Assembly: GCA_963277665.1 (NCBI GenBank)
Contig: OY728130.1
Span: 1,364,546,393 to 1,364,610,392, forward strand
Direction of reading: 5' to 3'
DNA: 64,000 bases
Source of the DNA: Viscum album
Lineage: Eukaryota > Streptophyta > Magnoliopsida > Santalales > Viscaceae
Of the stretch, positions 29,001-39,542 are shown one piece after another. The position numbers and the translations under genes are program-made. Under the pieces are notes generated by a model. That model worked only from the letters and a program-made list of their open reading frames with translations, made no database searches and had not been told where the DNA came from. Each line of letters begins with the position of its first letter. Position 1 is the first letter of the stretch.

Positions 29001-29730
29001 ATAAGCATCATCTAATAGTTCCATTTTTTTTAGGTATATATGGAACACACAACCTCTTTCCAATTTTTAGAACTCCATTCTAAAACACAAAGTCTTCTAA
29101 TTTTCTATCCTTAATAGCTTTAATTCTATTTTGAGGTATCTCGTCATCAGATTGAGAGATTTTTATCTTCTCCAGTAAATATGGTGTGTAAATAATTTGA
29201 AAATGGAATGATGGTTCCTCTTACTTAACAAATCCCAATATCCATATTTACTTGATCTATGAATATTAGATCTCTCTTGATCTTTATTTGGTTCATAATT
29301 CCATGATCTTTCATTCTTAATGCATCTTCGACTATATTTCCCTTTCCTTTGTGGTAGTGTATTGAACAGTCCTAATCTTTGAGTAACTCCAGCCATCTCC
29401 TTTTCCTCATGTTGAGTTCTTTCTATATAAAAATGTATTTTAAAATCTTGTGATCCATATATATAACAAATATTTCACCATAGATATAGTGTATCCATAT
29501 TTTTAAATAAATTATTACAGATGCCAAATTGAGGTCTTGAGTTGGATAATTTTGTTCACGAGTCTCAACTACCTTGAGGAATACACAATAAATTTATCAT
29601 TTTTCATAAGGACACAACCCAATCCATTCTTTTATGCATCACTGTATATCACAAACCCATAATTTATATATTGAATATTCAAAATTTAAGAATTCAATAA
29701 TATTCAATTCAATTCTTCAAAACATATGTA
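29001..29730 (-). pseudogene. RNase H and linker region of element A
   Basis: On the - strand, around 29580-29660, a remnant of SDAS..GLGCVLM is visible, followed near 29440-29395 by KELNMRKRRWLELLKD, the conserved ELNMRQRRWLELIKDYD block at the end of gypsy RNase H. Downstream to 29001 lies the linker toward the integrase zinc finger, where I could not identify the HHCC residues. The longest open frame here (29163-29396) is in a different frame from the RNase H block and is not meaningful. Confidence 0.7.
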
Positions 29731-29791
29731 CACTCTTTTGTTTATATTAGCATAAACCCTTATGTGTGATCTTGGTTAGTGGGTTATCCAA

Positions 29792-30540
29792 TTATAGAAA
29801 TTTTTGTACAAAACACTGATAGTAACCTGATAAGACAAAAAATCTATGTACCTCAGTTATGTTCATTGGAATAGGCCATTCTTGGATTTCCTTTTTCTTC
29901 ATAGGATAGACTAAGATTCCATCCTTAGAGACTATATTTCCATGAAAAGAAACTGTTTGAAGGCATAATTCACATTTTCTAAACATCCCATGTTAATCTT
30001 CCCTTTTATGAGTCTCTATAATAATTCATAAGTGGTTCTAATGGCCCTCAAATTTTATGGAATATATCAAGATATCATTAATACATACATCCGAAAAATT
30101 GTCAAAATATTCCTTTAGAATATTGTTCCCTAGATCCATGAAAATAGAGGGAGCATTAGTCAGTCCAACTTACATTACTGTAAACATGTAATGCTTATAC
30201 TTGGTTTGAAATATTGTATTTGGAATATCCTTCTTTTTCACACACAACTGATGATATCCAAACCAGAGGTCAATCGTTTAAAAATATTGATCTCCATGAA
30301 GTGGATCAAATAGATCATCAATGAAAGAAAGAGGATACTTTTTCTTTGTTATAATAGCATTGATTTCTCTATAGTCAATACACAACCTCATGGATCAATC
30401 TTTCTTCTTGACAAAGAGAACATAGGCTCTCCATGGAGAAACACTACGGAGAGTAAATCAATTATCACTCAATTCTTCTAGTTTTTTATTTAGCTCTACT
30501 AATTCCACAATGGACATTCTATAGGGAGTATTTTATATAG
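29792..30540 (-). pseudogene. Reverse transcriptase of element A, catalytic IDD changed to IND
   Basis: Around 30341-30415 the - strand reads LFVKKKD, a stop, then [12 protein letters not shown], the canonical [17 protein letters not shown] block. At 30065-30095 the catalytic motif FIDDILIYS reads CINDILIYS, so one of the two metal-binding aspartates is asparagine (30077-30079 on +, a G to A change). The connection follows in the frame 29792-29986: FRKCELCLQTVSFHGNIVS then IQEWPIPMNITEVHRFF and SGYYQCFVQKF, as in the KCEFWL..V.FLGHVVS...WP.P....EVRSFLGLAGYYRRF family block. Confidence 0.85.
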
Positions 30541-30799
30541 GTCTTACACCCGGAATTAAATCAATAGAGAACTCAACTTTTCACTCTTGAGTATTTCAAG
30601 GTAAATCCTCTATAAATACATCAACTTATTCTTCAAAAATATGTACATATTACGTTTTGAAGATCCATAGATGATGTTTTATCTTCCTCCCCCAGAATTT
30701 AATTTAGAAAATATACTGATAGTGGATCTAGATAAGATCGATATGATGATGTTTCTACTCTAAAGATAAGGGGTTCTGCATCATTCTAAAAAATGTAAA

Positions 30800-31418
30800 T
30801 TACTTCTTCTTGTAATATATTTTCACATCATAATTTGAAATCCAATATATACCGAGAATTATATCTAAGTCAATCATAGTTATGATGATAATTCCATTAT
30901 CTAAATTACGTTTATATGTCACAAAGGGGATTGAATGACACAACTTAATTGTGATGATACTTCCTTTGTATGTTTTGACTAACAAATACATTATTAAATA
31001 AAATTGGAAATGTATAATTTTCATAGAAAACAAGGAAGATATAATCTTATATGATGATATAGAATAAAATAATGCATTGGATAAATTCGACGAAACAATT
31101 AAAGCACCTACTGCAACATCATTAGGAACAACAACCTCTACATTTGTGATCACATAAGCCTACCCTTTCTTCTGCGGCATTTTCTAAGGAAACATTCCTT
31201 TATGTTTATAACAATAATTTGAATTGTGTCCCATATCCCTAAAATTATATAATTTAACATCATTTGTTTGTCTTTTCCCCTTATATTCATTAGATCAGTA
31301 ACCCTTTTCTCTAAACATAGAAAAATTTCCCATTCTTTTAAATCATTTTATAGGATGGTTCTTTCCACAATTATCACATAAGGGGAAATGTATCATTCCC
31401 TTATTCTTCTTTTGAGAT
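30800..31418 (-). pseudogene. Protease and gag zinc-knuckle region of element A
   Basis: The frame 30800-31153 ends with LDIILGIYWISNYDVKIYYK, matching the FDVILGMDWLS...A.IDC..K end of gypsy retropepsin. The DSGAS active site should lie near 31090 and reads VSSNLSN, so the aspartate is lost. Upstream, 31200-31260 encodes YNFRDMGHNSNYC, a CCHC knuckle that keeps only the histidine and last cysteine, and about 31345-31400 encodes FPLCDNCGKNHP, the CxxCG..HPG block that precedes the knuckle in Tekay-like gag. Protease would cut the polyprotein. Confidence 0.7.
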
Positions 31419-31914
31419 TCACCTTTCCATCATCATCATCATTAAATTTATTCTGGGAAAAGTAGAAGGCACACAAGGAAGCAAGGAACCCATAGAACCA
31501 AGAAACAACACACGCCCCACCCAAGGGAGGCCGAAAATAGTGAAGGCCAAGGTAATAACCTCGAATAAAATTGAATCCTTATAGAGTAAGGGAATAATTT
31601 TTAGGGAGACAAGTGACAATAGAACCATGTACTGCCAGAGAAGACAGGTGGTCCATAACCTTTTTACCCTCCCTCTATGTGTGAGTGACCTGGATTCTCT
31701 TATTAAATAGGGCCTTAAATTTCCAAATGAAGTAAATAAATGACCAAGGGATTGAACCTTTGCTATGCTTGGAGTTGTGAAGAATCATAGAGCCAGTTTC
31801 CACTTGTGTTAGAACCAGGTTCTTCTAGTTGCAAATCTTGAGGCCAGTAAAGAAATTCATTTGTCTCCTCCTAAAGTGATATGCCACTACCATAATAGGT
31901 TGTGAAGGCCAGGA

Positions 31915-32420
31915 TTACACTTCCCATATATCTTTAACTACCCTTACTCTACACATATCACCCAAAACACAGGATCCATCAATAATAAATTTCAGTTCAT
32001 TTCTTGGGGGAAGCCAGCGAACCCATTGTCGCTGCTTCCTAAAAGTCGAAGGAATGGTTAATGGAAGAATGGAGTGAAGATGACACAGAGATAAGGCCTC
32101 CCGCCAGTTCCCAATGATATTCACCATGTCAAATAAAAGGAACTTCATTTTATAAATAATATACAAACCTGTGGATAGGGATCCCTCATATCTGTCCTGG
32201 TTCCTCACTTGCCAAAGACACCAGAAACTGGTGCTCAGAATCACTGAACATGCCATTATTTCTAGGCATGAGTCTGACATCCCTAGACACTATTTATCCA
32301 AGAATATTTCATCACATATAGCAGTGGATGATAAATCAAAGAAGTTTTTAAAGAATCTTCACACAGTGTTGGCCCATTCTACCTCGAAGAATATGTGATC
32401 GAAACTCTACTCTCATTTAA
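31915..32420 (-). pseudogene. LINE zinc-binding region and RNase H start
   Basis: On the - strand near 32385-32400, DHIFFEVEWANTV matches the HLFF.C..A..W block of the reverse-transcriptase zinc-binding region, with the cysteine lost. Further on (32280-31915) the frame reads WVRWLPPRNELKFIIDGSC, the W..P......KLN.DGS start of RNase H, keeping the first aspartate. The rest of the RNase H is not readable before the 3' tail. In the family, RNase H helps remove the RNA template. Confidence 0.62.
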
Positions 32421-33199
32421 AATTACTCCAGTTACAGCAATATGTGAGACTAATCCCCACATTCTTAATATTTTCATCAGTAGGTACTAAATGATGTAGG
32501 TTCCTATAGATGAGTAAGTTATATTTGTATGGAATCTTTTTCACCACACAATCATTCTCTATCTATCAAGTGGATCTAATGGTGATCATAGCCTAAGAAA
32601 ATTATTCAACGAGAAGTTCCCCAAGGAAGATAGTGTAAATACACATCGATCCAGCTCCACATTAATGGTGATCGAGTTATAAACATCTTGTTCGATCTTA
32701 TCCATCATTTCCATGATAAAAGCCCAGTGTAGGCTCGCCTCTTTGAAGGAGATGGAAGGGGTAGGATAACCCGGATAACCGTTCACCGATGCTGCCCAGT
32801 TCTAAAACCAGAAAAGAATATCACCCTCTCCCACGATCCATCGAGCACACTGTTGAAGAGTCCGAATGAGGGGGACTATCCTGGAACAAAAGGGGGAACA
32901 CTGTATGCTTCTATCACTCATGTTGTTTCTTTATTTATGGTACATAGTTCTCCCCCATAGAGTTCGATTATTAATCACTTCCCACACCATTTTTTCATTC
33001 ATGTATATTATCATGGTTCATAAACTTCACAAATTAATCCCACAATCATGTATGGGCCATTCCATCCTCTCCCAAGAGACCCAATTCCTCTTGCCTTCAG
33101 ACAAAGAATCCCAAATAAAACCATCCAACACTTTATCATTGCTTTGATCACCCCTTTCGGCACAAGGGTCGTAGCCAATTCATTAACCTAAATCATAGA

Positions 33200-34302
33200 C
33201 AAGACCATGTTCACAAGAGTAATATGCCTAAAAGTATAATAAGTGACTTTTCCAATTGAGAACCCACCCTGTAATATTACTCACCAGATGGTTGAAGTTA
33301 CATTTGCGCATGTGACCAGATGATATGGGAGTGCCGAGGTACTCTATTGGGAACTTTCCTCGTTGCATGTCCAACCTAGTGCATTGGTGGTTGACCCTGT
33401 TTGTAGCACACTTATTTGAAGTATACAGATTTCTCATGGTGAGGTTGATCAGCTTCCCTCTCCAGAAGAAATACTCCTCAAAAAATCCTTTGGAGGTCAT
33501 GCAAACACCTCTTACCAGAATTTGAAAATATGATTGTGTCATCTGCAAACATTAAGTGAGAGATGGTGGGAATTCTCTATTTCCTCTTGTAAGTCATGAT
33601 CCTCCTTATAGATATTTCATTGTTAATCAACCGGCTAAGATTATGCTTCATTAGGAGGAAAATTCTTGAGGAGATAGGGTCTCCTTGATGTAGACCGTAA
33701 GCCACCTTGAAGAAGTTGTGTGTTCTCCCTATGAAGGTGAAAACCATCCACGAAGAGCTAAAACATTTGAAAACAATATCTAGAGCCTAGAAAGAAAATA
33801 TCATGCTGGTCAGGACCTTGTTGATGAACCCCCATTCCACCCTTCCATACTTCTTATTCATATCTAGCTTCATTAACATATTAGATCCATGGGAATTATA
33901 GTTGGTATCTCTCAGCAGCTCTTGCACCATAGGAGTTTCTCCATTGATGGTTCTCCCCCTTACAAAGCCATGTTTCACAATGGATATCCACTGGCGAAGG
34001 CTCATGGATAACCTCATGTTAGTAGTTCATGCAATTATTTTATATGGAAAATTTCACATGCTAACAGTACTATAATGTGGGTGAGAGGAGGGTTCCTTCA
34101 CCTTTAGAATAAGTACAAGGGTTTTGGTCCTCACAACCAATGGTAGGTAACCCCCACAAAATAATTCCTCGATAGATGAAACAATGTCCCCCTTAACCAC
34201 ATCCCACAACCCTCTGTAGAACGAGCAAGGTAAGTAGTCAGGCCCCAAGAACAATATCTGTATTACGGCTAAGCATCGCCGCATGAATGTCAGCCTCTCC
34301 AA
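33200..34302 (-). pseudogene. LINE reverse transcriptase, catalytic FADD retained
   Basis: The frame 34054-34302 carries ILFLGPDYLPCSFYRGLWDVV and later LVLILKVKEP, the GPDG.P..FF...W..V and ALIPK...P blocks. The frame 33787-34017 carries VKHGFVRGRTI and LMKLDMNKKYGRVEWGFI, matching Q.GFV.GR.I and K.D..KAYD.V.W.F. At 33538-33549 (+) the catalytic box reads FADD on the - strand, inside LMFADDTIIFSNS. The frame 33228-33548 then gives GKLINLTMRNLYTSNKC and GKFPIEYLGTPI, as in plant L1. It would copy LINE RNA at the nicked target. Frameshifts separate these blocks. Confidence 0.85.
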
Positions 34303-34919
34303 GGATCACCTCAATGAGGTTGTTTTCCTACGGTGATACCCAGGTAGGGATTTCCTCCCAAATCTCTGCTCTCCCAATAGGGTGCCCATTAGGAATCCTC
34401 AAATTTGGTCCTCCAAGAAGGTATTTAAAGAAAGTATGCACCATGCCTTTAACATCATCTTTTTCATCTGTGTATGACCCACCCCACACATTATATTTGG
34501 TTTAGTGGGCTGATGCTTCTCCTTGGTATAAGCATGTATTTAAGCCATGTTCTTATCCCCCTCATTCAACCATTTGACTCTTGAGCTCTCCCAGGTCTTT
34601 CTCTCCCGATGAAGGATAATTTCAGCCAGCCTATTCTTCTTATCTGCCAGCTCATTAAACACCATTTCATTTAAAATGAACTCTATGATGCCTTCCATGT
34701 GATCAATCTCTTGTTTTAGGGCATCCATATTTTGGTTGATTGGAAGGAGATATCTTGACCATGCCTAGATCCCCTTCTCCAATCTCCAGATTTTGTTATG
34801 GATGGAAACCCATGTATTCCCCCAAACCAATTCTCACCATGAAGATCATACCATTTGGATAAAATCTGGATTACGTTTCTAGTGGGCATGGAACCTGAAT
34901 CATTCATACATATCCTACC

Positions 34920-35640
34920 TAGTGGACAAGTGAACCAGCAGTGGAGAGTGATCTGATATTACAAAAACTAAATGATTTACATTTGTATTCATAAATATAG
35001 TGATGGAGTGGATTTTAGCTAAGCATAGATCAATACATCTCTAAAAGTGTCTACTCCCCTTTTGGTTAGTACACCATGTGATGTAATCCCCCATGTACCC
35101 CAAATCCAACAGACCATTTCCTGCCATGAACTAGTTAAAATACATTTTCATCAATAAATGAAATACAACTCTACCTTTATTCACTTCTAGATCTGCCAAA
35201 ATGTTGAAGTCCCCAAATATTATCCATGGAACCTCCCCTGGATCAACTACACTATGCTCCTACCACAAATATTTCATCCTTTGACTATCTTAGCTCCCAT
35301 AAACAAAGGTCACAGAGAGGGTAATCATCCCCATCTTCACCATAGTGGAAATAAACCGGTCACCGTCTTAGGCCATATCTACTGATACATCCATTCTCTA
35401 AAAGATCCATTTATTACTGTTGGATGGGATGACATGCATGGATACATGGATCCTTATCTTGTGAGTGAACTGGTTGAGTTTAGTAGGTCCCTCTTTGTGT
35501 TCTAGGATGGAAATAATATATTCCTTGTTATTCTTAATTTTAAACACAAGAAAGTCAATATTAACATGTGCTCTAAGTCCAGGAGAATTCCTTATGATCA
35601 TTGGTAACATTAATCAAAGTTAAGCCTGGATTTGTCCCAA
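34920..35640 (-). pseudogene. LINE apurinic-type endonuclease
   Basis: On the - strand SVTFVYGS, then MKYLW and VPWIIFGDFNILAD (GDFN at 35204-35215 on +) and later VISDHSPLLVHLS (SDH at 34948-34956) are the conserved blocks of the endonuclease/exonuclease/phosphatase fold in L1 ORF2. The catalytic Asp-Phe-Asn and Asp-His are retained. A stop lies after VYGS. The N-terminal third (to about 35640) is less clear. The enzyme nicks the target to prime reverse transcription. Confidence 0.8.
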
Positions 35641-36474
35641 GGCACATTGGTCCCCTTCTGTAGGGAGGAAGAACACTCCTGATTCCAGTGAAAATTCTGC
35701 TTTTATTTCGATCGAGTGAAAACTCTTGGCCTTAGGTTTGGGGGTCAGAAACTAGTGGGGACTGGCAGGGATATTCCATTCATATTTTTCTTCAGCCACC
35801 GCTTGAAGAAGACATGAACTTAAAAGGTTGAACCTGCTCCCATGTTGTGGAGAGAATAAGCTCACCCTTCTAGTCATCCTTCCCACTATCCATGGAAAAG
35901 ACACCTTTCTGATGGGTGGAATGGTGAGGCTCTTTTCCACCACCCACCAGTAGTGAAACCTTATAAAATGGCTCCGGTGAGGGAAAAACATATAGGGACC
36001 TTATAGGGAACCCTCATGAAGAACTTCAATATGACACTTTCCAATATGAACCAGTGGGGATTGAAGGATCAGGAGAAGAAATTTGACACCAACGAGGGGG
36101 AAACCCGTGAGCCACTTGGAACCATCGCTGGCACCAAATTAAAGGAGACACCACCAGGTTTATAACGAGACAGATAGGGGCTAATAGCATGCTTCGGGCC
36201 TGCCCATGAGATGAAAAGATCTACTGATGGTGTTTCCTCCCACCCATCCCATGGGAAGCCACATCCCTACCCGGGGCATCACATAATGATTGGAGGTGAA
36301 CACCAAAGGTACATCTACAACATAACTATAGGGAGTTCTCCTAGAGAGTCATGAAGACAAAAACCTTTGGAACAAAGGATATACAATATCCTAGGACCAG
36401 AAAAACAAAACCTACACCTTTAGAAGGATTATATATGATGGTGGAGATAATAGGTCATAGAAAAATTCTCCCCA

Positions 36475-36900
36475 CTTCATGTATGTTCAGCCACACAGAG
36501 GAGGCCTCCTAGGGAGTCCCTGATCACCTTGAAGAAGGTAGCACTCTGAATGGAGAGAGGAATACCTGGGAGGCGGATACACACTGTTGTCTTGGGATTT
36601 TCTTTCCCCCTGTGAACATCCATCAACCACTACAACAGATTGAACCTCCAAAGACCTATACACTATGGGGCCCAACACCAGTAATGGATGAAGTCCGATT
36701 CTGAGAGAAAGACCAAGTTTTATGAGAGGCAATGAACCATAGAGATGCGGACAGGCGCCTTCAACACCCAATATTCCATAAACCTCCTATAGAACTGAAG
36801 AGGAGGTTTTCTGGTTCCAAAATGAACCACGATAGTCCATTTTAGGCTGGAAATTGTCTCATTGAAAGCTTGTATATGGACCTACAAGGAAAAGGCTGGA
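36475..36900 (-). pseudogene. LINE ORF1, DUF4283-like segment
   Basis: The - strand reads VCIRLPGIPLSIQSATFFKV followed by IRDSLGGLLCVAEHT and a stop. This fits the W[VI]R..GIPL.....E.F..IG...GG.. pattern of the DUF4283 domain found in ORF1 of plant L1 LINEs. It lies upstream of the endonuclease as expected. ORF1 proteins bind the LINE RNA. The region 35650-36470 between it and the endonuclease should be the rest of ORF1; I see no zinc knuckle there. Confidence 0.6.
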
Positions 36901-36910
36901 ACCTTCCCTT

Positions 36911-37420
36911 GATTGTGCGACACTCACTTCTTCCCATCATTTCAAGATAAAAAATTATGTAATCATTTCAGTCTGTTTATCATGAGGGAAATATTTGTTG
37001 AAGAATACTTCTTTAATATTTCTCCATTCCATATATTCTATTTCATCTTCCTCCATAGTATTCTGGATTACGTACCACCATTGATTTGCTTCACCCATGA
37101 TACAATATACTAGAAGTACTAACTTTTAATTTTCATTGCATATTAATTCGATAAATATCTTTTCAAGGGACTTGATCCACTACTAAGATACTAATGGATT
37201 TGTAGTTCCACTAAAATATGGGGGATTCTGTCACATGAAATAATCCAACACAGCTGTATCATGGTTATTCTTTACAACCTGAGTATGTTTTCCTAATATG
37301 GTCATGATATACTCATCCCCAACACTAAATGTGTTAAATTTCTCAGTGGGGAAATCCCTACATTGTCTGCGGGAATTGATTCCCTTTCTTCAAATTTTTT
37401 CATCACTAAACAATGTCATA
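36911..37420 (-). pseudogene. Gag of element A (decayed)
   Basis: On the - strand, from about 37280 down: DYFMxQNPPYFSGTTNPLVS, then IKSLEKIF, GEANQWWYVIQ, WRNIKEVFFNKYFPHDKQ and EEVSVAQ. These follow the order F....P..F.G..DP..A..W...ME.IF, GEA..WW, W..F...F...YFP and QG.M.V..Y of the retrotransposon gag core. The frame contains stops and is cut by the LINE at 36910. Gag would form the particle shell. The leader between 37421 and 37880 is non-coding or unreadable. Confidence 0.78.
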
Positions 37421-37880
37421 CAATAAATTAGGTTATAAATCATAATTCATAATTTCAAACTAGAAAAACACTTAACATAATCTGAAAATTGAAGCACAAC
37501 TAATATCATAATCATAAACATGACTTATATTTACATTTAAATCTTTTATAATGGGTTTTAAATAAAATGTAATTATCATAAGAATATACCCTGGCAGTGT
37601 CAAACTAGGTGTGATTTAAGGCCCGTTTTCATGTACCATGTCACCCGAGCCAAAATAGGAACACCTTTTTAGAGTTGTTACTCCTAGGTACATCTGCGCC
37701 AGAACCACGTCTAGTTGTAGTATCCTGACAAGGATGTATTTCTAGGAATACCCACATAATCTATAACATACTAAAAATCTAGGATTTTATTCAATACTTA
37801 TCCTCAATTTCTATATTAGGGTTTTTTCTCCCTAATTTATGTTTTCTAAATATAGTTCACAAGGTCTCTACTAAACATTA

Positions 37881-37892
37881 TATGATACAAAC
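37881..37892 (-). other. Primer binding site of element A
   Basis: The + strand TATGATACAAAC directly before the LTR is the reverse complement form of the initiator methionine tRNA site (GCTCTGATACCAAC) with several changes. It fixes the - strand orientation and the LTR border at 37893. Confidence 0.65.
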
Positions 37893-39108
37893 TGTAATGC
37901 CCCGACCCGAGAAGATCGGAGATGTTGCATCACTTTATTACATTTGAATGATTATAAGTAAAGAAATATTAAATGACCAATAATTGTAGTAGTATTGAAG
38001 AAACTAGATACTTATATGGAACCCATTTTACACTTGGAAAGGAAATAAAAATATAATACATAACATAAGATAATAAATTGCATCTTTGAAAACTCAATAA
38101 ATGATATATTCTTCATAATCCAGGGAAATAAAACAAATGAAACGGCCGAGATAAAATTCTTAGTAAGGGTTACATATAGTGGAGTGATGAAACAATAATA
38201 ATTGAATCATAATCAATTAGGCATAATCAATATGGCATGGTGAATAATTGAAAATCACACACCATCAACAAACTGATAATCAATGTGCATCCATATAATT
38301 TTTTCATAGTGAAATAATAAAGGATAGTAATAAATAAATAATGAATAAAGAGAATTGTTATTATTTGGACTTCATTTATATGGATCATGAACCATCATAC
38401 CATTGAGACGATTATGTTTGTGGGTAGGATCCCATCTAATTAAATTTTCGAAACATCCTCGAAGGGTTTGCAGCCAACAGTTTTGTCTTATGGGAACTAT
38501 TGATGCATCAAGGGGATATAATAGTCCCAAACCATCACTACATGTCAAAATAATTATTATAAAATTATTTAATTCCAGATCAACGTGACTTATCATTTTT
38601 TATTGAGAATAAAATATAGATTCATCAGTATTTCCACAATTAAAACAACATTCAAAATAAACACTATATGTAAAAGGGTATACGACAAAGCAAATAATCA
38701 TATGAATTATAAAATAATATGGATATTCAATTGGAATGTAATTTTTAATGAAAAATGATCTCCAAGGGGTATTAGATACACCACATAAAATGATTAGGTG
38801 GATAATACCGAGTAAGTCTCAAAGAATTGTAAATTGAGATGACATCCATTACAACATTGTAAACAATTGAATTACATGACAATGAATTATTAATCATAAA
38901 ATGAATCAATGAATTTCATGAATATAAGGTTAATCATGATATTATATATCAAATGGAAGCATAATATACACCACATATAATAAATAAGTGGCAAACAATG
39001 GAACTCTCACAGAAATAAAAGTGAGATGAGAAACCCCTTACCTTATGTCTGAATATGTTCTTCATTTGATATGAACATACTAGATAGTAAAATTAAATAA
39101 ACTAATTA

Positions 39109-39513
39109 GTGAAAAGACTTTTATACAACCTGGGAAATCTTATCGCTGCCAAATACGAAGCACGTTATGCACTTTGGGAGCCCTCAGTCGTGGAGGCCGC
39201 CGCCATCCTTGCTGGATTAAACTTCGCAAAAGATTGTGGTTGGGATTCCATTCACATCGAATCTGACTGTCTCACTGTAATCAATGCCATCAATCTCACT
39301 GATGGCGGGCTTCAACCTTTTGGTCCCATTATCCGGTGTATTCACTCGCGGAGACAAGGCTTCAATTCCTGCAATTTCTCATTTATTAGAAGGGAATCGA
39401 ATGAAGCCGCTCACAAGATGGCAGGCATTGGCCCTCCCTACGAGGATTTTCTTTGGTTCAATCATTTTCCATCATGGTTATGCTCCTGTATTTCTGCTGA
39501 TCTCCATCATTAA
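39109..39513 (+). pseudogene. LINE RNase H C-terminal fragment (open frame)
   Basis: A 134-codon frame, of which the LINE part begins about codon 6. It reads WEPSVVEAAAILAGLNFAKD, SIHIESDCLTVINAIN and RRESNEAAHKMAGIG, the E..A...GL..A...G, .ESD...V and RE.N..AH.LA blocks of the plant RNase H family found at the end of L1 ORF2. The catalytic Glu, Asp and the late His region are present; the first aspartate strand is missing because of truncation. The frame is unbroken, so this insertion is younger than the LTR around it. The start codon belongs to LTR sequence and is fortuitous. Confidence 0.82.
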
Positions 39514-39542
39514 TGGATCCGTCTTATTTTGTCAAAAAAAAA
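39126..39542 (+). mobile_element. 5'-truncated LINE tail in the 5' LTR of A
   Basis: A GC-richer segment interrupts the LTR alignment. It carries an RNase H coding end and finishes with a run of nine A after GTCTTATTTTGTC. This is the usual shape of a 5'-truncated plant LINE. Its orientation is opposite to the LINE in gag. No clear target duplication is visible, and about 45 bases of LTR are missing at the site. Confidence 0.78.

Larger units (their letters stand above)
31420..36910 (-). mobile_element. Nearly full-length L1-type LINE inserted in gag of element A
   Basis: On the - strand the order is ORF1 (DUF4283-like, near 36475-36900), endonuclease (35640-34920), reverse transcriptase (34300-33200), a zinc-binding region and a start of RNase H (32420-31915), as in plant L1 elements with RNase H. 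The 3' end abuts gag sequence of A at about 31419 and shows a GATGATGATGATGG tail (31427-31441 on +) rather than a long poly(A). The 5' end abuts gag at about 36910, where the gag frame (EEVSVAQ) stops. No clear target duplication was found, and some gag seems missing at the junction. It is broken by many frameshifts. Confidence 0.82.

Noticed and set aside
35752..35991. 79-codon - strand frame in the LINE
   Set aside because: It falls between ORF1 and the endonuclease and shows no recognisable block in that frame; probably a shadow frame.
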